From Fulvivirga imtechensis AK7 (GTDB lineage: Bacteria > Bacteroidota > Bacteroidia > Cytophagales > Cyclobacteriaceae): DNA of 46,232 nucleotides. The notes under the pieces are model-generated. The model searched no databases and had not been told where the DNA came from. It saw nothing but the letters and a program-made list of their open reading frames with translations. The position numbers and the translations under genes are program-made. Shown here one piece after another: positions 18,021 through 28,420 of this stretch. The DNA lies in the NCBI RefSeq assembly GCF_000331535.1, contig NZ_AMZN01000074.1:1-46232 (forward strand). The letters are read 5' to 3'. Position 1 is the first letter of the stretch; each line of letters starts with the position of its first letter.

Positions 18021-18051
18021 AAGGGAATCTGACTGCTGATTCCCTTTTTTT
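18021..18051 (+). terminator. Rho-independent terminator
   Basis: The perfect 9-bp stem AAGGGAATC / GATTCCCTT with an 8-base loop is followed by a T run. It would end transcription of the YceI gene and lies just before pabB. Confidence 0.8.
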
Positions 18052-18079
18052 ATATACTTTTGCGCAAATTTGCAGCAAA

Positions 18080-19393
18080 TTGAGAAATCATTCCTTTCGC
18101 TATAAACTCGACAACCCTTCTCAGTTCAGAAAAAAAGCACTTCTTTGGGCTTCCACTTTTAGCCATTGCTCCTACTTCAACCATAATAATGTCAAACGTT
18201 ATCCATACGGACCTTTTGAGGAAATATTGGCTATAGGCTGCCAAAAGCAGTTGCATTTTGACGGAAAGGACGATTTCGTACAACTTAGAGAATATCATAA
18301 CAGCCTTAACGATTGGTTAATCGGCTATTTGGGCTATGACCTGAAGAATCAGATAGAAAAGCTTTCCAGTGATCACCCTGATCATGTTAACTTTCCTGTG
18401 ATCCACTTTTACAACCCGGAGCATATGCTCTTCTTTCAAAACGACAGCGTCTATGTTGAGAGCCATTTATCTCCCGATGAAGTAATGGCTGGTATAGGGG
18501 CAGTTGATGATCAAACCAACTATGAAGAAGCGCCCGGAAGGGAACAGATCACCATTGAAGCCAATACCAGCCGTTCAAAATACATAGAAACAGTCAACCG
18601 GCTTAAAAAACATATTGAAGAAGGCGATATCTATGAGATCAATTACTGTATGGAATTTGGCGCCAGCCAGGTGAGGTTGGATCCCCTCACTATCTATCAA
18701 AAACTGGTAGAGATCTCTCCTACTCCCTTTTCTGTGTTCCATAAGTTCAATGACAGCTACCTTATTTGTGCCAGTCCCGAAAGGTTCTTAAAAAAAAGCG
18801 GGAGAAAACTCATCTCTCAGCCTATTAAAGGAACTGCAAAAAGAGGCGTCTCACCATACGAAGATGAAATAATCAAGCAAAAGTTGCGAACCGATGAAAA
18901 GGAGCTGGCAGAAAATATGATGATCGTAGATCTCGTTCGGAATGATCTGGCAAGGAGCGCTAAGACAGGCTCAGTAACAGTAGAAGAAATGTTCGGGATC
19001 TATACTTTCCGCCAATTGCATCAGATGATATCCACGGTAACATCGGAACTGAACGAAAAAGTCCATTTTGTTGATGCCATAAAATACGCATTTCCAATGG
19101 GCAGTATGACCGGAGCGCCCAAAATAAAAGTAATGCAGCTCATAGAGCAATACGAAAGTGCCAGAAGGGGTTTGTACTCAGGGGCTATGGGCTTTATTAC
19201 CCCTGAGGGCGACTTTGACTTCAATGTGGTGATCCGAAGCCTTTTATATAACCAGCGCCTGGAAAAGCTATCATTTCAGGTCGGCAGCGCTATCACCTAT
19301 GACGCTATTGCCGAACTGGAGTATGAAGAATGCCTGCTCAAAGCCAAGGCCATACTCCAGCTCCTACGGGCGTCAATTAATGAAAAACCCTAA
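18080..19393 (+). CDS. pabB: Aminodeoxychorismate synthase component I (PabB)
   Basis: The 437-residue product belongs to the chorismate-utilising family. The motif PIKGT contains Lys250, the lysine found in PabB where anthranilate synthase (TrpE) has alanine, so 4-amino-4-deoxychorismate formation (folate pathway) is the better call. Other landmarks are CASPERFL (230-237), VDLVRNDLAR, FPMGSMTGAPK and the late GSAITYDA block. The N-terminal about 150 residues are more divergent. No in-frame ATG exists near the N-terminus, so TTG at 18080 is taken as the start; it lies 29 bp past the upstream terminator. No glutamine amidotransferase partner is adjacent. Confidence 0.85.
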   Translation: MRNHSFRYKLDNPSQFRKKALLWASTFSHCSYFNHNNVKRYPYGPFEEILAIGCQKQLHFDGKDDFVQLREYHNSLNDWLIGYLGYDLKNQIEKLSSDHPDHVNFPVIHFYNPEHMLFFQNDSVYVESHLSPDEVMAGIGAVDDQTNYEEAPGREQITIEANTSRSKYIETVNRLKKHIEEGDIYEINYCMEFGASQVRLDPLTIYQKLVEISPTPFSVFHKFNDSYLICASPERFLKKSGRKLISQPIKGTAKRGVSPYEDEIIKQKLRTDEKELAENMMIVDLVRNDLARSAKTGSVTVEEMFGIYTFRQLHQMISTVTSELNEKVHFVDAIKYAFPMGSMTGAPKIKVMQLIEQYESARRGLYSGAMGFITPEGDFDFNVVIRSLLYNQRLEKLSFQVGSAITYDAIAELEYEECLLKAKAILQLLRASINEKP

Positions 19394-19413
19394 ATTTTTA
19401 GATAAAATATACC

Positions 19414-19426
19414 TGACATAATGTCA
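19414..19426. promoter_or_regulatory. Perfect dyad TGACAT-A-ATGTCA before miaB
   Basis: This 13-bp perfect palindrome lies 18 bp upstream of the putative -7 box for miaB, where a regulator would overlap the promoter. The same half-sites TGACAT and ATGTCA occur 8 bp apart upstream of groES (25090-25109). Confidence 0.45.
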
Positions 19427-19443
19427 CTTTTACAGGTTATTCT

Positions 19444-19451
19444 TACCTTTG
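19444..19451 (+). promoter_or_regulatory. Putative -7 element for the miaB operon
   Basis: TACCTTTG fits the Bacteroidota TAnnTTTG consensus, 27 bp upstream of the miaB ATG. The -33 position is occupied by the TGACAT dyad rather than by a clear TTTG. Confidence 0.4.
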
Positions 19452-19477
19452 CAATTCTATAAAAATGGAATAGCATC

Positions 19478-20944
19478 ATGCGAAAGGTGATTGAAGATAT
19501 TGATATTTTGGCTGCCGAAAATACAGGTACGGAAGCATGTGAGACTTTCAAAGTATCAACCGATGAAAACACAGGAAAAGAAAGAAAACTCTATATAGAA
19601 AGCTACGGTTGCCAGATGAACTTCTCTGACAGCGAAATAGTATCGTCCATCATGAAAAAAGAGGGGTTTGATACTACCTCCGATTTTAATGAAGCAGATG
19701 TAGTATTTCTCAATACCTGCTCGATCCGCGAAAAGGCAGAACAAACGGTAAGAAACAGGCTGGCTCAATTCAATACTGTCAAAAAGAACAGACCTGAAAT
19801 GATGATAGGCGTGTTGGGGTGTATGGCCGAGCGCCTGAAAAGCCAACTGCTGGAAGAAGAGAAAATTGTTGACCTTGTAGTTGGCCCCGATGCCTACCGC
19901 GATCTCCCTGGCTTGGTCAGACAGGTTGATGATGGACAGAAAGCAGTAAATACCTTCTTATCAAGAGAAGAGACGTATGCAGATATTAGCCCCGTACGAT
20001 TGAATTCAAACGGAGTTACCGCCTTTATTTCTATTATGAGGGGCTGCGACAATATGTGCTCCTTTTGTGTAGTACCGTTTACCAGAGGTAGAGAAAGAAG
20101 CAGAGATCCGCATTCCATTGTTAAAGAAGCGGAGGACCTGTTTAACAACGGGTATCGTGAAGTGACCCTGCTTGGCCAGAATGTTGACTCTTACAAGTGG
20201 TCTCCCGAGGTAAACAACAAAGCCAAATTAGAGAAAACAGCAGATATAAGTGAGATCATCAACTTCGCACAGTTGCTTGAGATGGTGGCCGGTGTAAGCC
20301 CCGATCTCAGAGTACGATTCTCTACATCACATCCGAAAGACATCACCGATGAGGTACTTCATACCATGAGCAAATATGAGAATATCTGCAATTACATTCA
20401 CCTGCCGGCACAGAGTGGCAATACCAGAGTACTTGAGTTGATGAACAGAACGTACACCCGGGAGTGGTATATAGACCGTGTAGATGCTATCAGACGTATT
20501 ATTGGTGAAGACTGCGGTATTTCATCAGATATGATCGCTGGGTTCTGTACGGAAACTGAGGAAGAGCATCAGGACACTCTGTCGCTGATGGACTATGTAA
20601 AGTATGATTTCTCTTACATGTTTTTTTACAGTGAAAGGCCCGGAACTTTGGCCGCAAAAAAATTTACCGATGATATTCCTCTTGAGGTCAAAAAAAGAAG
20701 ATTAAATGAGATCATAGCCAGGCAGCAGGAACTCTCCCTTGAACGTAATAAACGGGATATAGGAAAAGTCCACAAAGTGCTGATCGAAGGATATTCGAAA
20801 AGGTCTGAAGACCAGCTTCAGGGCAGAAACTCAGCTAACAAAGTGGTTATTTTTCCAAAAAAACACTATCAAAAAGGGCAATATGTGAATGTAAAAATCA
20901 GTGATTGCTCTGCCGCAACATTGTTTGGAGAAATTGTTGATTAG
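19478..20944 (+). CDS. miaB: tRNA-2-methylthio-N6-dimethylallyladenosine synthase (MiaB)
   Basis: This radical-SAM enzyme adds a methylthio group to i6A37 of tRNAs that read codons starting with U. The 488-residue protein shows the UPF0004 domain with cluster cysteines Cys45 (SYGCQMN), Cys81 (NTCSIREKA) and Cys115 (GCMAER). The radical-SAM triad is Cys190, Cys194 and Cys197 in [10 protein letters not shown], and the C-terminal TRAM domain (about 425-488) binds [12 protein letters not shown] is also typical. It carries about 35 extra N-terminal residues before the conserved start. It leads a probable operon with the sigma-54 activator, lptE, a TPR gene and secG. Confidence 0.95.
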   Translation: MRKVIEDIDILAAENTGTEACETFKVSTDENTGKERKLYIESYGCQMNFSDSEIVSSIMKKEGFDTTSDFNEADVVFLNTCSIREKAEQTVRNRLAQFNTVKKNRPEMMIGVLGCMAERLKSQLLEEEKIVDLVVGPDAYRDLPGLVRQVDDGQKAVNTFLSREETYADISPVRLNSNGVTAFISIMRGCDNMCSFCVVPFTRGRERSRDPHSIVKEAEDLFNNGYREVTLLGQNVDSYKWSPEVNNKAKLEKTADISEIINFAQLLEMVAGVSPDLRVRFSTSHPKDITDEVLHTMSKYENICNYIHLPAQSGNTRVLELMNRTYTREWYIDRVDAIRRIIGEDCGISSDMIAGFCTETEEEHQDTLSLMDYVKYDFSYMFFYSERPGTLAAKKFTDDIPLEVKKRRLNEIIARQQELSLERNKRDIGKVHKVLIEGYSKRSEDQLQGRNSANKVVIFPKKHYQKGQYVNVKISDCSAATLFGEIVD

Positions 20945-20946
20945 TC

Positions 20947-22227
20947 ATGGCTATGCAAGAATCAGAAATTCAAAGTATAAAACAGCGCTTTGGCATTATT
21001 GGCAATTCGCCTTTGCTCGGTCATGCTATACAGGTAGCCGCACAGGTAGCGCCTACGGATATGTCTGTGTTAATCACAGGCGAGAGTGGTAGTGGTAAAG
21101 AATCCTTCAGCAAGATAATCCACCATTTGAGTCCACGTAAGCATAATCAGTTTATTGCTATCAATTGCGGTTCTATCCCTGAGGGCACAATTGATTCTGA
21201 GCTTTTTGGCCATGAAAAGGGATCGTTTACTGGTGCTCATGAAGCCAGGAAGGGATACTTTGAAGTATCAAACGGAGGAACGATATTCCTGGATGAAATT
21301 GGTGAAATGCCACTCGGAACGCAGGCGCGTCTGCTTCGCGTATTAGAAAACGGAGAATTTATCAAGGTAGGTTCTTCAAAAGTGCAGAAAACGGATGTAA
21401 GAGTGGTTGCGGCAACAAATGTCAACCTGATGAAAAATGTACAGGAAGGTAAATTCAGGGAAGATCTTTATTACCGTTTGAGCACAGTCCCTATTTACGT
21501 ACCACCACTACGTGAGCGTGGAGCTGACATAGAGTTGTTGTTTCGAAAATTTGCCACAGATTTTGCTGAAAAGTATAGAGTAAAGCCAATCACCCTTACC
21601 GATGAAGCCAAAGAAATATTAGTAAAGTATCGGTTTCCGGGAAATATCAGACAGTTAAAGAACCTAACAGAACAGATGTCGGTGCTATCTACTGAAAATA
21701 AAGTTATAGATGCCGAAATGCTACTACATTATCTACCAAAAGATCAAAGCCAGCTTCCTGCCATATACCATGATCCGGAAAAAGAAAGGCAAAGTCTTTC
21801 AGAGAGAGACCTGCTTTATAAAGTGCTTTTCGATATGAAAAAGGATATGAACGACCTGAAAAAGTTCGTTCTTGAGGCATTACAAACAGAGGGATCGACC
21901 AGTAAGGTTATAGAAAACCATAGTGAACTATTTGAGGACCTGGATGATAATAGTATTAACACTACCCCGCCTGAAAAGCCTGTTTTACTCAATCTCCATC
22001 CAAGTAATGTTCCTGCGCAGGCTTACGAAGACGATGCTGACATAGAAGATATCGTTCATGAAACTGAAGAAGAGGAATCTCTATCACTAGAGCGAAAGGA
22101 AAAAGAGCTGATCATCAGAGCATTACAAAAAAACAACAATAAAAGAAAGCATGCGGCACGGGATTTGGGTATTTCGGAACGGACTTTGTACAGGAAAATC
22201 AAACAATACGAACTTGAGGATCTCTAA
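20947..22227 (+). CDS. Sigma-54-dependent transcriptional activator without a receiver domain
   Basis: The 426-residue product starts almost directly with the AAA+ domain: Walker A GESGSGKE (45-52), the sigma-54 contact loop GSFTGA (92-97, a variant of GAFTGA) and Walker B IFLDEIGE (113-120). The arginine-finger region YRLSTVPIYVPPLRER follows. A linker (about 270-370) leads to a Fis-type helix-turn-helix at about 385-426 (KHAARDLGISERTLYRKIK). With no N-terminal sensor, activity may be set by abundance or by a partner protein. The ATG is 2 bp after the miaB stop. Target promoters are unknown; groES is a candidate because of its sigma-54-like promoter. Confidence 0.92.
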   Translation: MAMQESEIQSIKQRFGIIGNSPLLGHAIQVAAQVAPTDMSVLITGESGSGKESFSKIIHHLSPRKHNQFIAINCGSIPEGTIDSELFGHEKGSFTGAHEARKGYFEVSNGGTIFLDEIGEMPLGTQARLLRVLENGEFIKVGSSKVQKTDVRVVAATNVNLMKNVQEGKFREDLYYRLSTVPIYVPPLRERGADIELLFRKFATDFAEKYRVKPITLTDEAKEILVKYRFPGNIRQLKNLTEQMSVLSTENKVIDAEMLLHYLPKDQSQLPAIYHDPEKERQSLSERDLLYKVLFDMKKDMNDLKKFVLEALQTEGSTSKVIENHSELFEDLDDNSINTTPPEKPVLLNLHPSNVPAQAYEDDADIEDIVHETEEEESLSLERKEKELIIRALQKNNNKRKHAARDLGISERTLYRKIKQYELEDL

Positions 22228-22744
22228 AAGCATTAAGTTTCTGCTCCAAATCATGCCCCTGGCCCTATTGTGTGGATGTGGTGTATATTCATTTACCGGC
22301 GTGGCCATCACAGCCGAAACGATCTCCATTGCTGCTTTTTATAACGATGCTGAAGGTGGGCCGCCTGATATGGCACAAACGTTCACCAATAAACTTCAGG
22401 ATTATTACCAGTCCAACACGAATCTCACATTGGTAAAAGAGGATGGCGAACTACAAATTGAAGGAGTAGTTACAGGTTACAGGCTCTCCCCTATTGCGCC
22501 AACTGCCGCCAATGCTGAACTTCTGGGAGGTAACACATCAGCCCTGACCAGGTTAACGATCACGGTACAGGTCACCTATGTCAATACCGAGGATGATCAG
22601 TTCAATTTTGAAAATCGTTCATTCTCCTTTTACGAAGATTTTGATAGCAACCAGAATCTGACAGCCATTGAAAGTCAGTTGCTTGACCGGATATTTGACC
22701 AAATAATTTTGGATATATTCAATGCCTCAGTTGCCAATTGGTAA
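22214..22744 (+). CDS. lptE: LptE-family LPS-assembly lipoprotein
   Basis: The product is a lipoprotein whose signal reads RISKSIKFLLQIMPLALLCGC. The mature domain begins GVYSFTGVAI and has the LptE pattern SIAAFYNDAEGGPPDMAQTF, a NAELLGGNTSALTRLTITV strand pair and a C-terminal helix (QLLDRIFDQIILDIFN). LptE plugs the LptD barrel that inserts LPS into the outer membrane. I chose the TTG at 22214, which gives a complete signal peptide and overlaps the upstream gene by 14 bp. An ATG at 22253 would leave too short a signal, and the ATG at 22151 would place 21 odd residues before it. The end is certain; the start is not. Confidence 0.75.
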   Translation: MRISKSIKFLLQIMPLALLCGCGVYSFTGVAITAETISIAAFYNDAEGGPPDMAQTFTNKLQDYYQSNTNLTLVKEDGELQIEGVVTGYRLSPIAPTAANAELLGGNTSALTRLTITVQVTYVNTEDDQFNFENRSFSFYEDFDSNQNLTAIESQLLDRIFDQIILDIFNASVANW

Positions 22745-22802
22745 TTTTTGGTATATTTTTACTCACTAACTTTTTGAATAAAAGTCAACTAACTGCAGTG
22801 TT

Positions 22803-23804
22803 TTGAATAAACAGAAATTCACAAAGATCATACAAAACTACCACAATATTCCGGACGATGACCGGGAGAAGCTGCATGAGCTGGCAAAAACTTATCCCTA
22901 CAGCCAGGTAATCCATACCCTGGTAGCAAAGGCAAATCATGATGCGCAAACTTCCATTGCCAGTCAAACCCTGAACTACGCAGCCATGTATGCCACCGAC
23001 CGCGGGGTTTTAAAAGATGTGATACAGCTTAAAGCCACACATACTAATGCTCCGGAGCTGACAAGACCAGCCACCATACCCTCTGGTACCAAAGAAGTAG
23101 ATGAAGTGAACCCTTCTGCCAAAACACCGGTTGACAGCAAACCTGATCAGACGCCAGTCATTTCACGAGAAGAAAAGAAGATAACTGTAAATCTGGAAGA
23201 GATCAACCCGGAGGGAGATTTAATAAGAGACGAGATCTGGTTTGAGCTTGAAGCTTTGAAAAAAAGTAAAGCCACCTATATGGAGTGGCTCAAGGAAACT
23301 ACTACAGGAAGTGAAGACACTTTGCCTATTGCAGGAGATGAAAAAGCCCCAAAAACATCAGAAAAGACCTCTACTCAGAAAGAAAAGAAGGATACAAAAA
23401 AGCATCAGGAAACCACACCTGACATAAAATCCGGAGAGGAAACAGCAAAAAAGAAGCTATCGGTAAAAAAGGGTACAAAAGCCAAGAAAAAAAAGGAGGA
23501 AAAGCCTAAGAAAAAAAATAAGGCGCCCAAAGCTCCGAAAGAAGATCAAAACAAGCTCATAGAAAATTTTATAAGCAAAGAACCCAGCATAACAGCTAAG
23601 CCCCTTAAATCATCTGAAAATCAGCCGGATCTATCAGCAGCCAGCACTTCTTTTAATGAGGACCTGGTGTCTGAGAACCTCGCTAATATTTTCATAAATC
23701 AGGGCAAAAGGGATAAAGCCATTGACATTTATAAAAAATTAATTTGGAAGTTTCCGCAAAAAAAGGCTTACTTTGCATCTCGAATTGAAGAACTGCAAAA
23801 ATAA
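22803..23804 (+). CDS. Lys-rich protein with C-terminal TPR-like unit
   Basis: The 333-residue product has three parts: a helical N-terminus (1-80, NIPDDDREKLHELAKTYPYS), a long low-complexity middle (about 100-270) rich in Lys, Glu, Thr and Pro with runs such as KKGTKAKKKKEEKPKKKNK, and a C-terminal repeat (about 285-333, ENLANIFINQGKRDKAIDIY) of the tetratricopeptide type. There is no signal peptide. Its placement between lptE and secG suggests an envelope or export link, but the function is unknown. The start is a TTG at 22803; no ATG is available nearby. Confidence 0.7.
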   Translation: MNKQKFTKIIQNYHNIPDDDREKLHELAKTYPYSQVIHTLVAKANHDAQTSIASQTLNYAAMYATDRGVLKDVIQLKATHTNAPELTRPATIPSGTKEVDEVNPSAKTPVDSKPDQTPVISREEKKITVNLEEINPEGDLIRDEIWFELEALKKSKATYMEWLKETTTGSEDTLPIAGDEKAPKTSEKTSTQKEKKDTKKHQETTPDIKSGEETAKKKLSVKKGTKAKKKKEEKPKKKNKAPKAPKEDQNKLIENFISKEPSITAKPLKSSENQPDLSAASTSFNEDLVSENLANIFINQGKRDKAIDIYKKLIWKFPQKKAYFASRIEELQK

Positions 23805-23816
23805 TAGGTCAGACAG

Positions 23817-24197
23817 ATGTTTACACTCATTTTAAGTTTAATAATTTTAGCCGCAGTATTGTTGGTGTTGGTAATTTTGGCTCAAAACTCTAAAGGAGGC
23901 GGGCTTTCAAGTCAATTTGGAGGTGCAGGGGCAAGCAATATGATAGGCGTTAAAAAAACTGGCGACCTGCTGGAGAAGATGACATGGGGACTGGTCATAG
24001 TTGTTTTTGCTTTGACCCTGTCAACTAATTTCATTTTAAACGAAAGACAAGGCCCTACCGATGAATTCAGAGACAGAGCTCGTGAGGAGGCCGGAGGAGC
24101 CCCTACTCTTGACTTAGGAGACATCGAAGAGCAACCCGCTAATGATGAAGGCCGTGGACTGGAAGATCTTTCAACTGATCCTGATACATCCAACTAA
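23817..24197 (+). CDS. secG: Preprotein translocase subunit SecG
   Basis: The 126-residue product shows the SecG layout: first membrane helix (about 2-22), the conserved loop VILAQNSKGGGLSSQFGGAG and a second helix near 53-71 (MTWGLVIVVFALTLSTNFIL). The acidic C-terminal tail of about 45 residues (PTDEFRDRAREEAGG onward) is common in Bacteroidota. SecG assists the SecYE channel. It is the last gene of the miaB operon, 12 bp after the TPR gene, and a strong terminator follows. Confidence 0.93.
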   Translation: MFTLILSLIILAAVLLVLVILAQNSKGGGLSSQFGGAGASNMIGVKKTGDLLEKMTWGLVIVVFALTLSTNFILNERQGPTDEFRDRAREEAGGAPTLDLGDIEEQPANDEGRGLEDLSTDPDTSN

Positions 24198-24222
24198 ACA
24201 CCCGGATATCAAAAATACATAG

Positions 24223-24252
24223 ATGCCGTCTCTTAAAAGGACGGCATTTTTT
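24223..24252 (+). terminator. Rho-independent terminator after secG
   Basis: An 8-bp perfect stem ATGCCGTC / GACGGCAT with a 9-base loop is followed by six T residues; it is 26 bp past the secG stop. Confidence 0.85.
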
Positions 24253-24278
24253 GTCTGCCGCAGAAAAAGAGCCCAGGG

Positions 24279-24992
24279 TTATGAAGATGAAATATACCTG
24301 ACAAGCAACCTCTTAGCCACCGGCTCCAATGTAGAAGTATAGGGAAACTTTACCTTGGAATGTATAAGAAATGTGGCAGGATTTGGCAGATCTTTAAACC
24401 TTCTGGTAAGTCCGATCTTTATGTTTTCATACGTATCTCCTATTCCCCGTCTCAGCTTATCGACCAAAGTAGCATGGATACCTCTGTACTTTTCATCAGA
24501 GGTCTCCAGTAACGTAAGCTGATAGCGATATACCCGTGTATGACGGGACGGATCGTGGCTGATAAAAAAATACCCCTCATCTGTATAAAGTGGGAGCAAT
24601 CCAACAGGAGTTAACTCACAATTGCTTTCTACAAACTCATATATCTCCTTTCCTTCAGACAGCGAGCCCTTGAACAACGGGAGTGCATATGCAATAATCT
24701 CCTCAATTTCTGACATCAGTTCATCATCTTCAACAATTTTCTGATAGGTCAGCTCCAGTTTTTTCAGGTCCACGCCGGTCAGCTCTTTGGGGAAATTCTG
24801 CTGGATCAATTCGTGATTATTTTTGAACTGTAGAAGGTTATTGTAATGAAAAACCAAATCACCAAGGATCGGGTAAAGCTCCTGCTGCTGAAAGGAAGCC
24901 CGTACCTTCTTAAAATATGCCAAAAGCACATACTTTTTATATTCAAAATCGATCAGGCCATCTGTAAGCCAATCATTATTCAACTTCTCCAT
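24279..24992 (-). CDS. Conserved hypothetical protein
   Basis: I do not recognise a named family. The 237-residue product is soluble, with no signal peptide. The N-terminal half is helical (DFEYKKYVLLAYFKKVRASF; LVFHYNNLLQFKNNHELIQQ). The C-terminal half has a strand-rich part (LLPLYTDEGYFFISHDPSRH, VYRYQLTLLE) and a terminal basic segment. It lies between secG and groES and is divergent from groES. It has an intact frame and ordinary codon use. Function unknown. Confidence 0.7.
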   Translation of the reverse strand: MEKLNNDWLTDGLIDFEYKKYVLLAYFKKVRASFQQQELYPILGDLVFHYNNLLQFKNNHELIQQNFPKELTGVDLKKLELTYQKIVEDDELMSEIEEIIAYALPLFKGSLSEGKEIYEFVESNCELTPVGLLPLYTDEGYFFISHDPSRHTRVYRYQLTLLETSDEKYRGIHATLVDKLRRGIGDTYENIKIGLTRRFKDLPNPATFLIHSKVKFPYTSTLEPVAKRLLVRYISSS

Positions 24993-25089
24993 GACTTCTA
25001 TAATTTAAAAATCAGATACAATTTTTTTGCCATTTTAACAGGCTTTTCAAAAAGAGAAGATAGAAAAAAATGACAAAATTATCAACAAC

Positions 25090-25128
25090 TGACATTCTGC
25101 CATATGTCACAAAATGAAAATATGACAG
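25090..25128. promoter_or_regulatory. Upstream dyads before groES
   Basis: TGACAT (25090-25095) and ATGTCA (25104-25109) are inverted half-sites 8 bp apart, and another TGACA lies at 25123. They sit about 75-115 bp upstream of the sigma-54-like element, the usual distance for enhancer sites of a sigma-54 activator. Confidence 0.4.
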
Positions 25129-25202
25129 AATTCACTGACTTTGGGCAACACATATGCGTCAATTTCTGTTAAAATGTCCGTTTGACTCCCCTGATTATAC
25201 AT

Positions 25203-25217
25203 TGGCACAAATCATGT
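25203..25217 (+). promoter_or_regulatory. Sigma-54-like (-24/-12) promoter for groES-groEL
   Basis: TTGGCAC begins at 25203; its GG is followed by exactly ten bases and then GT at 25216-25217. This matches the GG-N10-GC spacing, with C replaced by T at the last position. The expected start site is near 25228, giving a leader of about 44 bases. No CIRCE element (TTAGCACTC-N9-GAGTGCTAA) is seen, so HrcA control is not supported. Confidence 0.4.
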
Positions 25218-25271
25218 ATGGGAGGTGACGTATACAGACTTTAAAAGTTTTAATTTAAACCTATAACTAAG

Positions 25272-25550
25272 ATGTCAAAAGTAAATATCAAACCTCTTGC
25301 AGACAGAGTTCTTGTAGAAGCTGCTGCCGCTGAAGAAAAGACCGCATCAGGTATTATCATTCCTGACACTGCTAAAGAAAAACCCCAAAAGGGAAAAGTT
25401 ATAGCAGTAGGAAATGGCAAAAAGGATGAGCCTTTGACTGTAAAAGAAGGTGATGAAGTACTTTACGGTAAATATGCAGGCACCGAGATTACTGTAGATG
25501 GTAAAGAGTATCTCATTATGAGAGAGTCTGACATATTTGCAATCATCTAA
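25272..25550 (+). CDS. groES: Co-chaperonin GroES
   Basis: The 92-residue product shows the whole Cpn10 pattern: [20 protein letters not shown] with the mobile loop [20 protein letters not shown], then [15 protein letters not shown] and the terminal strand [13 protein letters not shown]. It forms the heptameric lid of GroEL. The length is normal for the family. It is 55 bp upstream of groEL in the same operon, after a 279-bp intergenic region holding the promoter signals. Confidence 0.97.
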   Translation: MSKVNIKPLADRVLVEAAAAEEKTASGIIIPDTAKEKPQKGKVIAVGNGKKDEPLTVKEGDEVLYGKYAGTEITVDGKEYLIMRESDIFAII

Positions 25551-25599
25551 TTGTACAAACAAAGAATTTTAAGAACCATTCTAAAAAACAAAAAATTAG

Positions 25600-27234
<1,635 letters not shown>

Positions 27235-27252
27235 TATCAACAGCATCCCAAC

Positions 27253-27287
27253 AAAAAAGGCTTCATCTTGGATGAGGCCTTTTTTTG
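27253..27287 (+). terminator. Rho-independent terminator after groEL
   Basis: The stem AAAGGCTTCATC / GATGAGGCCTTT with a 3-base loop (TTG) and one mismatch is flanked by A and T runs, so it could also serve the convergent siaC gene. Confidence 0.85.
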
Positions 27288-27310
27288 TATCAATTACTAA
27301 AATATTGTTG

Positions 27311-27697
27311 CTAATCGTTATCTCCTTTTACCACTACGAGTTCTATAGGCACTTTTATTATTTTTTTAAAATCTTCTCCTGATTCCATCATATCTTCATC
27401 TTCCTCTTCATAGTGCCACTTCACATTTACCGGTTTAATTTCGTGTACCCTTTCCAGCTTTCTCAATATTTCCACCAGGCATTTTGATGAACTGGTGTTA
27501 AAGTACTCCAGATTAACGCTGAGCTTAGTCTCGTCACAAGGACTTTCTATATACTTATCAAGCCATTCGAGTAATGGTTTGTAGAACTCAATTGAGTTTT
27601 CCGGAATGGAACGGCCTGATATTTCAAATTCACCATTTTGACCATTAAAATATAACCTCGGAGTTTTAGGGGTTGGGGTCAACGTATAATTGTTCAT
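27311..27697 (-). CDS. siaC: SiaC-family regulatory phosphoprotein (DUF1987)
   Basis: The 128-residue product matches the DUF1987/SiaC family. The core reads SGRSIPENSIEFYKPLLEWL, then LEYFNTSSSKCL. Thr68 in this motif is at the position whose phosphorylation by SiaB controls the Pseudomonas SiaC partner switch. The protein then binds or releases a diguanylate cyclase in that organism; the partner here is unknown. The C-terminus contains an acidic loop (EEEDEDMMESGED). It is 47 bp downstream of siaB on the same strand. Confidence 0.85.
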   Translation of the reverse strand: MNNYTLTPTPKTPRLYFNGQNGEFEISGRSIPENSIEFYKPLLEWLDKYIESPCDETKLSVNLEYFNTSSSKCLVEILRKLERVHEIKPVNVKWHYEEEDEDMMESGEDFKKIIKVPIELVVVKGDND

Positions 27698-27744
27698 ATT
27701 AAAAAATTAAAAAATGGATTTTCATTTGTAATCTACCTTACAAT

Positions 27745-28299
27745 TTAATCATTTGTAAAGGTAACTTCCAGTGTAAAAAAGGAAAATTTATCATCAACTT
27801 CTTCAAATCGATACGATAATTTTCTTCCTGATTTTCGTGCCAAATCCACAAGACCTAAGCCGGCACCACCCGCAGTGGAAACAATTCCAATATCAAGGAT
27901 GCTTCTGTACAGCTCTCGCAACTCTTCATTATTTAATGAATTAATCATTTCTATCCGGGTTTTTATGCCCGCCACTTCGGAGTTCAATAAATAATTACCG
28001 GTAATGATCTTATAGGTATTATCAGATTCGGTCATGAACACAAACACTGCGTTACGGTCTTCTAATCGGGGGTTATTGAGGTAGTTAAAGAGATTTTGGG
28101 TAATTTCGATGAGCAGGTTGAATAGCTTTTTCTTTAGCCCTTTGGATGAATAATTATTAGTTAGCAATAACTCGATACTCTTCAGCACATGGTTAAGTTC
28201 GTGGTGAGTCAAGCTCCCAAGGTAGCTGAAAATAGTATCTTTTCGTGCAAGTTTATTATAACGCTCTTTTATATCAAAAGCACTGATATTCATTAACAT
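27745..28299 (-). CDS. siaB: SiaB-family protein kinase (DUF6272)
   Basis: The product is a small GHKL-like protein kinase. The N-box-like IEITQNLFNYLNN and the G-box-like GGAGLGLVDLARKSG are visible. In Pseudomonas SiaB phosphorylates SiaC, and a SiaA phosphatase reverses this; no siaA is in the window. The frame extends to a TTG at 28323, but the first ATG is at 28299 (another at 28293) and is the better start. A 33-bp near-perfect dyad (28322-28354) sits just upstream and could be an operator. Confidence 0.8.
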   Translation of the reverse strand: MLMNISAFDIKERYNKLARKDTIFSYLGSLTHHELNHVLKSIELLLTNNYSSKGLKKKLFNLLIEITQNLFNYLNNPRLEDRNAVFVFMTESDNTYKIITGNYLLNSEVAGIKTRIEMINSLNNEELRELYRSILDIGIVSTAGGAGLGLVDLARKSGRKLSYRFEEVDDKFSFFTLEVTFTND

Positions 28300-28321
28300 A
28301 GGACTAAGTTGTAAATATAAC

Positions 28322-28354
28322 AATAAATTAATGGAAAATGTCCATTAATTTATT
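28322..28354. promoter_or_regulatory. Large perfect dyad upstream of siaB
   Basis: A 14-bp perfect inverted repeat, AATAAATTAATGGA / TCCATTAATTTATT, has a 5-base loop. It lies 22 bp before the siaB ATG and downstream of the terminator of the peptide transporter gene. It is AT-rich without a T run, so operator function is more likely than termination. Confidence 0.45.
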
Positions 28355-28365
28355 ATTTATTACAA

Positions 28366-28396
28366 AAAAAGCCCTCATACTTCATAAGGGCTCTGA
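28366..28396 (-). terminator. Rho-independent terminator after the POT transporter
   Basis: Read on the minus strand, the stem AGCCCT / AGGGCT (28370-28375 and 28387-28392) is followed by a seven-base T run. It is 25-50 bp past the transporter stop. Confidence 0.75.
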
Positions 28397-28420
28397 TTTT
28401 TACATATAAATTATCAAAAA

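Noticed and set aside
25073-25271. CIRCE operator for HrcA upstream of groES
   Set aside because: No TTAGCACTC-N9-GAGTGCTAA inverted repeat is present in the interval.
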